Shown here: positions 6,109 through 8,496 of the stretch, piece after piece
Layout: each line of letters starts with the position of its first letter
Numbering within the stretch: the first letter of the stretch is position 1
Assembly (NCBI GenBank): GCA_002437285.1
Contig: DJOV01000006.1
Span: 1-8,496, forward strand
Direction of reading: 5' to 3'
DNA length: 8,496 nt
Source: Prevotella sp. UBA6429
GTDB taxonomy: Bacteria > Bacteroidota > Bacteroidia > Bacteroidales > Bacteroidaceae
Made by a program: the position numbers and the translations under genes
The notes under the pieces: generated by a model
What the model was told of the DNA's origin: nothing
Databases searched by the model: none
The model's input: the letters and a program-made list of their open reading frames with translations, nothing else

Positions 6109-6143
6109 ATCACACCATCCTTCATATATTCATCACACCATCC
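6109..6143. repeat. 12-bp direct repeat upstream of the XRE-cupin gene
   Basis: ATCACACCATCC occurs at 6109-6120 and again, identically, at 6132-6143, with starts 23 bp apart, close to two helical turns. The second copy ends 19 bp before the start of the XRE-cupin gene. The two copies place a factor on the same DNA face, so they may be operators for the protein encoded just downstream or for another regulator. No good Bacteroidetes promoter is visible; TATATTCA (6125-6132) between the copies is a poor match to TAnnTTTG. A recent small tandem duplication would give the same appearance. Confidence 0.55.
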
Positions 6144-6162
6144 CTCTAAACGAACCAACAAC

Positions 6163-6720
6163 ATGGATGAACAACTGAAACAAATCGGCGAAAGGCTCAA
6201 GGGACTGCGCGACGCGCTCGACTTGTCAACCCAAGAGGTGGCAGACACTTGTGGCATTGATGTCGAAAAGTATGAGAAAATAGAACGTGGCGAGTCGGAC
6301 ATCACCATCTCCAAACTGATGAAGATCGCCCACCAGTATGGCGTGTCGGCCGAGGAGCTGATGTTTGCCGAATCGCCTCACATGAGGTCTTACTTCGTGG
6401 TGCGCAAGGGGCAGGGCATGAGCGTCGAACGGACGAAGGCTTACAAGTACCAGAGTCTGGTGAGCGGATTTGTCAATCACCGTGCCGACGTGTTCATCGT
6501 CACCGTTGAGCCCAAGCCCGAGGCGCACACCATCTACAAGAACACCCATGCCGGGCAGGAGTTCAACCTGGTGCTCGAGGGTTCCATGGACCTCTATCTC
6601 GAGGACAAGACCATTCGCCTCAATGAGGGCGACAGCATTTATTTCGATTCCGGCAAACCCCACGGCATGATGGCTGTGGGGGAGAAGGCGGTGAAGTTCC
6701 TGGCCGCCGTCGTGGAGTAA
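6163..6720 (+). CDS. XRE-family regulator with C-terminal cupin domain
   Basis: A 185-residue two-domain transcription factor. Residues about 8-66 form a Cro/C1-type helix-turn-helix (IGERLKGLRDALDLSTQEVA, then YEKIERGESDITISKLMKIA). Residues about 105-183 form a small cupin barrel, with H129-A-G-Q-E133 and EGDSIYF then H167 at the positions where cupins hold a metal or small ligand; the usual HxH motif is not fully present. Such proteins bind a metabolite in the cupin and control adjacent genes. It lies 19 nt before an acyl-CoA synthetase and is probably co-transcribed with it, so a carboxylic acid or acyl-CoA is the likeliest effector. The 98-nt gap after proC and the repeat upstream suggest some independent control. 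Ligand and targets are inferred. The protein is intact. Confidence 0.88.
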   Translation: MDEQLKQIGERLKGLRDALDLSTQEVADTCGIDVEKYEKIERGESDITISKLMKIAHQYGVSAEELMFAESPHMRSYFVVRKGQGMSVERTKAYKYQSLVSGFVNHRADVFIVTVEPKPEAHTIYKNTHAGQEFNLVLEGSMDLYLEDKTIRLNEGDSIYFDSGKPHGMMAVGEKAVKFLAAVVE

Positions 6721-6739
6721 CCTACCGAAAGCACGCATC

Positions 6740-8413
6740 ATGATAGAGAGATTTTTAAAGCAGACCCATTTCGAGTCGGTCGAAGACTATAACAAGCACC
6801 TGGAGTTTATCATTCCGGAGAATTTCAATTTTGCCTACGACGTCATGGATGTGTGGGCTCAGGAAGCTCCCGACAAGCTCGCCATCCTCTGGACCAACGA
6901 CCTGGGTGACGAGATACGCACCACCTACGGACAGCTCAAGGAGCAGTCGGACCAGGCGGCCTCGTATCTCCTCACGTTGGGCATCGGCAAGAACGATCCC
7001 GTCATGCTCATCCTCAAGCGGCGCTATGAGTGGTGGGTCATCATGCTGGCGCTCCACAAGATTGGCGCCATAGTCATTCCTGCCACCCACATGCTCACCA
7101 AGCACGACATCGTCTACCGCAACACGCGGGCCAGTGTGAAGGCCATCATCTGTGTCGATGACCCGTATGTGACTGAGCAGGTGAGGCAGGCCATGCCTGA
7201 GAGTCCCACGGTGAAGACACTCGTCACGGTGACCGACCACGGCAAGCCCATACCCGAGGGGTTCCACGACTGGCAGGCTGAGTGGCGCAAGGCGCCCCGC
7301 TTTGTCCGTCCGGCGTTTGTCAATACCAACGAGGATACCATGCTGATGTATTTCACCAGCGGCACCAGCGGCGAGCCGAAGATGGTCGCCCACGACTACC
7401 TTTATGCCTTGGGCCATCTCACCACGGGTGTGTTTTGGCACAACCTGCATGAGGGGTCGCTTCATCTCACCGTGGCCGACACGGGATGGGGCAAGGCTGT
7501 CTGGGGCAAGTTTTATGGCCAATGGTTCGCGGGCGCGACGGTCTTCGTGTTCGATCACGAAAAGTTCAACGCTGACACACTGCTCCGCCAGATTGCCAAG
7601 TATCATGTCACGTCGTTCTGTGCGCCTCCCACGGTCTACCGGTTCATGATTCGTGAGGACCTGTCGAAATACGACCTCTCGTCGCTGGAGTATTGCACCA
7701 CGGCGGGAGAGGCGTTGAACCCGGCTGTGTTCGACAAGTTCAAGGAGCAGACGGGCATCCAGATGATGGAGGGATTCGGCCAGACGGAGACCACCATGAC
7801 CCTGGGCACGATGCCCTGGATGAAGCCGAAGCCCGGTTCGATGGGCATGCCCAACGGACAGTATGACATAGACCTGGTGAAACCCGACGGCACACCTTGT
7901 GAGGACGGAGAGAAAGGCGAAATCGTGGTCCGCGTCGGCGACCGCAAGCCCATAGGCCTGTTCAAGGAGTACTATCGTGACCCGGAACTCACCAAGGAGG
8001 CGTGGCACGACGGACTTTACCACACAGGTGATATGGCCTGGCGCGATGAGGACGGCTACTATTGGTTTGAAGGGCGCATCGACGATGTCATCAAGTCAAG
8101 TGGCTATCGCATTGGCCCGTTTGAGGTGGAGTCGGCTCTGATGACCCATCCGGCTGTGGTGGAGTGTGCCATCACGGGCGTGCCCGACGAGATACGCGGC
8201 ATGGTGGTCAAGGCTACCGTGGTGCTCGGCAAGGAGTGGAAGGACAAGGCCGGTGACGCGCTGGTCAAGGAACTCCAGCAACACGTGAAGAAGGAGACTG
8301 CGCCCTATAAGTATCCGCGCATCGTGGAGTTTGTTGATGAACTGCCGAAGACCATCAGCGGCAAGATACGCCGCGTGGAGATCCGGCAGAAGGACAACAA
8401 GAAGAAAAACTGA
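6740..8413 (+). CDS. AMP-forming acyl-CoA synthetase (ANL superfamily)
   Basis: Activates a carboxylic acid with ATP to an acyl-adenylate, then transfers the acyl group to CoA. The 557 residues contain the full motif set: the ATP loop TSGTSGEPK (206-214), the A5 motif GFGQTET (345-351), YHTGD (427-431), the hinge region FEGRIDDVIKSSGYRIGP (443-460), and the catalytic lysine K542 in PKTISGKIRR. Length, the W249-G-W254-G pattern in VADTGWGKAVWG and the overall sequence resemble medium-chain acyl-CoA synthetases more than acetyl-CoA synthetase (about 650 residues) or long-chain enzymes. There is no carrier-protein domain. Substrate is not readable from sequence; short- or medium-chain or aryl acids are likely. 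It follows the XRE-cupin gene by 19 nt and precedes proB by 28 nt. A role in supplying acyl-CoA to the arginine pathway is conceivable but unsupported. The gene is intact. Confidence 0.9.
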   Translation: MIERFLKQTHFESVEDYNKHLEFIIPENFNFAYDVMDVWAQEAPDKLAILWTNDLGDEIRTTYGQLKEQSDQAASYLLTLGIGKNDPVMLILKRRYEWWVIMLALHKIGAIVIPATHMLTKHDIVYRNTRASVKAIICVDDPYVTEQVRQAMPESPTVKTLVTVTDHGKPIPEGFHDWQAEWRKAPRFVRPAFVNTNEDTMLMYFTSGTSGEPKMVAHDYLYALGHLTTGVFWHNLHEGSLHLTVADTGWGKAVWGKFYGQWFAGATVFVFDHEKFNADTLLRQIAKYHVTSFCAPPTVYRFMIREDLSKYDLSSLEYCTTAGEALNPAVFDKFKEQTGIQMMEGFGQTETTMTLGTMPWMKPKPGSMGMPNGQYDIDLVKPDGTPCEDGEKGEIVVRVGDRKPIGLFKEYYRDPELTKEAWHDGLYHTGDMAWRDEDGYYWFEGRIDDVIKSSGYRIGPFEVESALMTHPAVVECAITGVPDEIRGMVVKATVVLGKEWKDKAGDALVKELQQHVKKETAPYKYPRIVEFVDELPKTISGKIRRVEIRQKDNKKKN

Positions 8414-8441
8414 ACGCTGACCATTGATAAACAGGATAGCC

Positions 8442-8496
8442 ATGGATGAGACGAACAAACGACTCGTGGTGAAGGTGGGCAGCAACGTGCTGACCC
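8442..8496 (+). CDS. proB: glutamate 5-kinase, N-terminal fragment (runs off window)
   Basis: Only 18 codons are visible: MDETNKRLVVKVGSNVLT. The pattern KRLVVKVGSNVLT is the N-terminal nucleotide-binding strand of glutamate 5-kinase, which phosphorylates glutamate in the first proline step. A weak AGGA (8433-8436) lies five bases before the ATG. It starts 28 nt after the acyl-CoA synthetase stop, so it is probably in the same transcript. proA would be expected next, beyond the window. Other amino-acid kinases such as ArgB start differently, and the VGSN form favours ProB. The truncation is due only to the window edge. Confidence 0.85.
   Translation, partial: MDETNKRLVVKVGSNVLT

Noticed and set aside
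6755..8023. Long reverse-strand frame of 422 residues opposite the acyl-CoA synthetase
   Set aside because: Composition is typical of an antisense shadow and no domain or start signal is visible.

Overview
This window carries most of an arginine/proline biosynthesis cluster from a member of the Bacteroidales. Evidence for the lineage: the gene order (argR, an N-acyltransferase, argG, argC, argD, proC, then proB) is the one I know from Bacteroides, Prevotella and relatives. The promoter before argR fits the Bacteroidetes sigma pattern TTTG-N20-TAnnTTTG, and nearly all genes lack a Shine-Dalgarno sequence and instead have A-rich leaders. The GC-rich coding sequence (roughly 55%+ by eye) suggests a Prevotellaceae- or Muribaculaceae-like genome rather than a typical low-GC Bacteroides; this placement is inference.

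Layout, all on the + strand. Positions 1-317: AT-rich upstream region with a cluster of TTGCAT-type half-sites (possible ArgR boxes) and the argR promoter. 318-788: argR. 797-1432: GNAT-family N-acyltransferase, the probable first enzyme of the pathway. 1433-1597: structured leader with an A-rich island, then a strong ribosome binding site. 1598-2797: argG. 2819-3013: small PspC-domain membrane protein. 3029-4033: argC. 4034-4148: leader with two competing hairpins. 4149-5291: argD. 5288-6064: proC, overlapping the argD stop. 6065-6162: spacer with a 12-bp direct repeat. 6163-6720: XRE-cupin regulator. 6740-8413: AMP-forming acyl-CoA synthetase. 8442 to the edge: first 18 codons of proB.

How the genes fit together: the GNAT would acylate glutamate, ArgC reduces the acyl-glutamyl phosphate, ArgD transaminates the semialdehyde and ArgG works later on citrulline; ArgR would sense arginine and control its own promoter. 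argB, the transcarbamylase, the deacylase and argH are not in the window. ProB and ProC belong to the neighbouring glutamate-to-proline route. In Bacteroides fragilis the transcarbamylase acts on N-succinylornithine, so the acylated intermediates here may be succinylated rather than acetylated; the sequence alone does not prove this. The XRE-cupin/acyl-CoA synthetase pair and the PspC gene are the passengers whose connection to arginine or proline synthesis is not obvious.

No tRNA, rRNA, CRISPR, insertion sequence or convincing intrinsic terminator was seen. The most interesting leads are the regulatory regions (argR half-sites, argG and argD leaders, the XRE direct repeat) and the unexplained acyl-CoA synthetase module between proC and proB.
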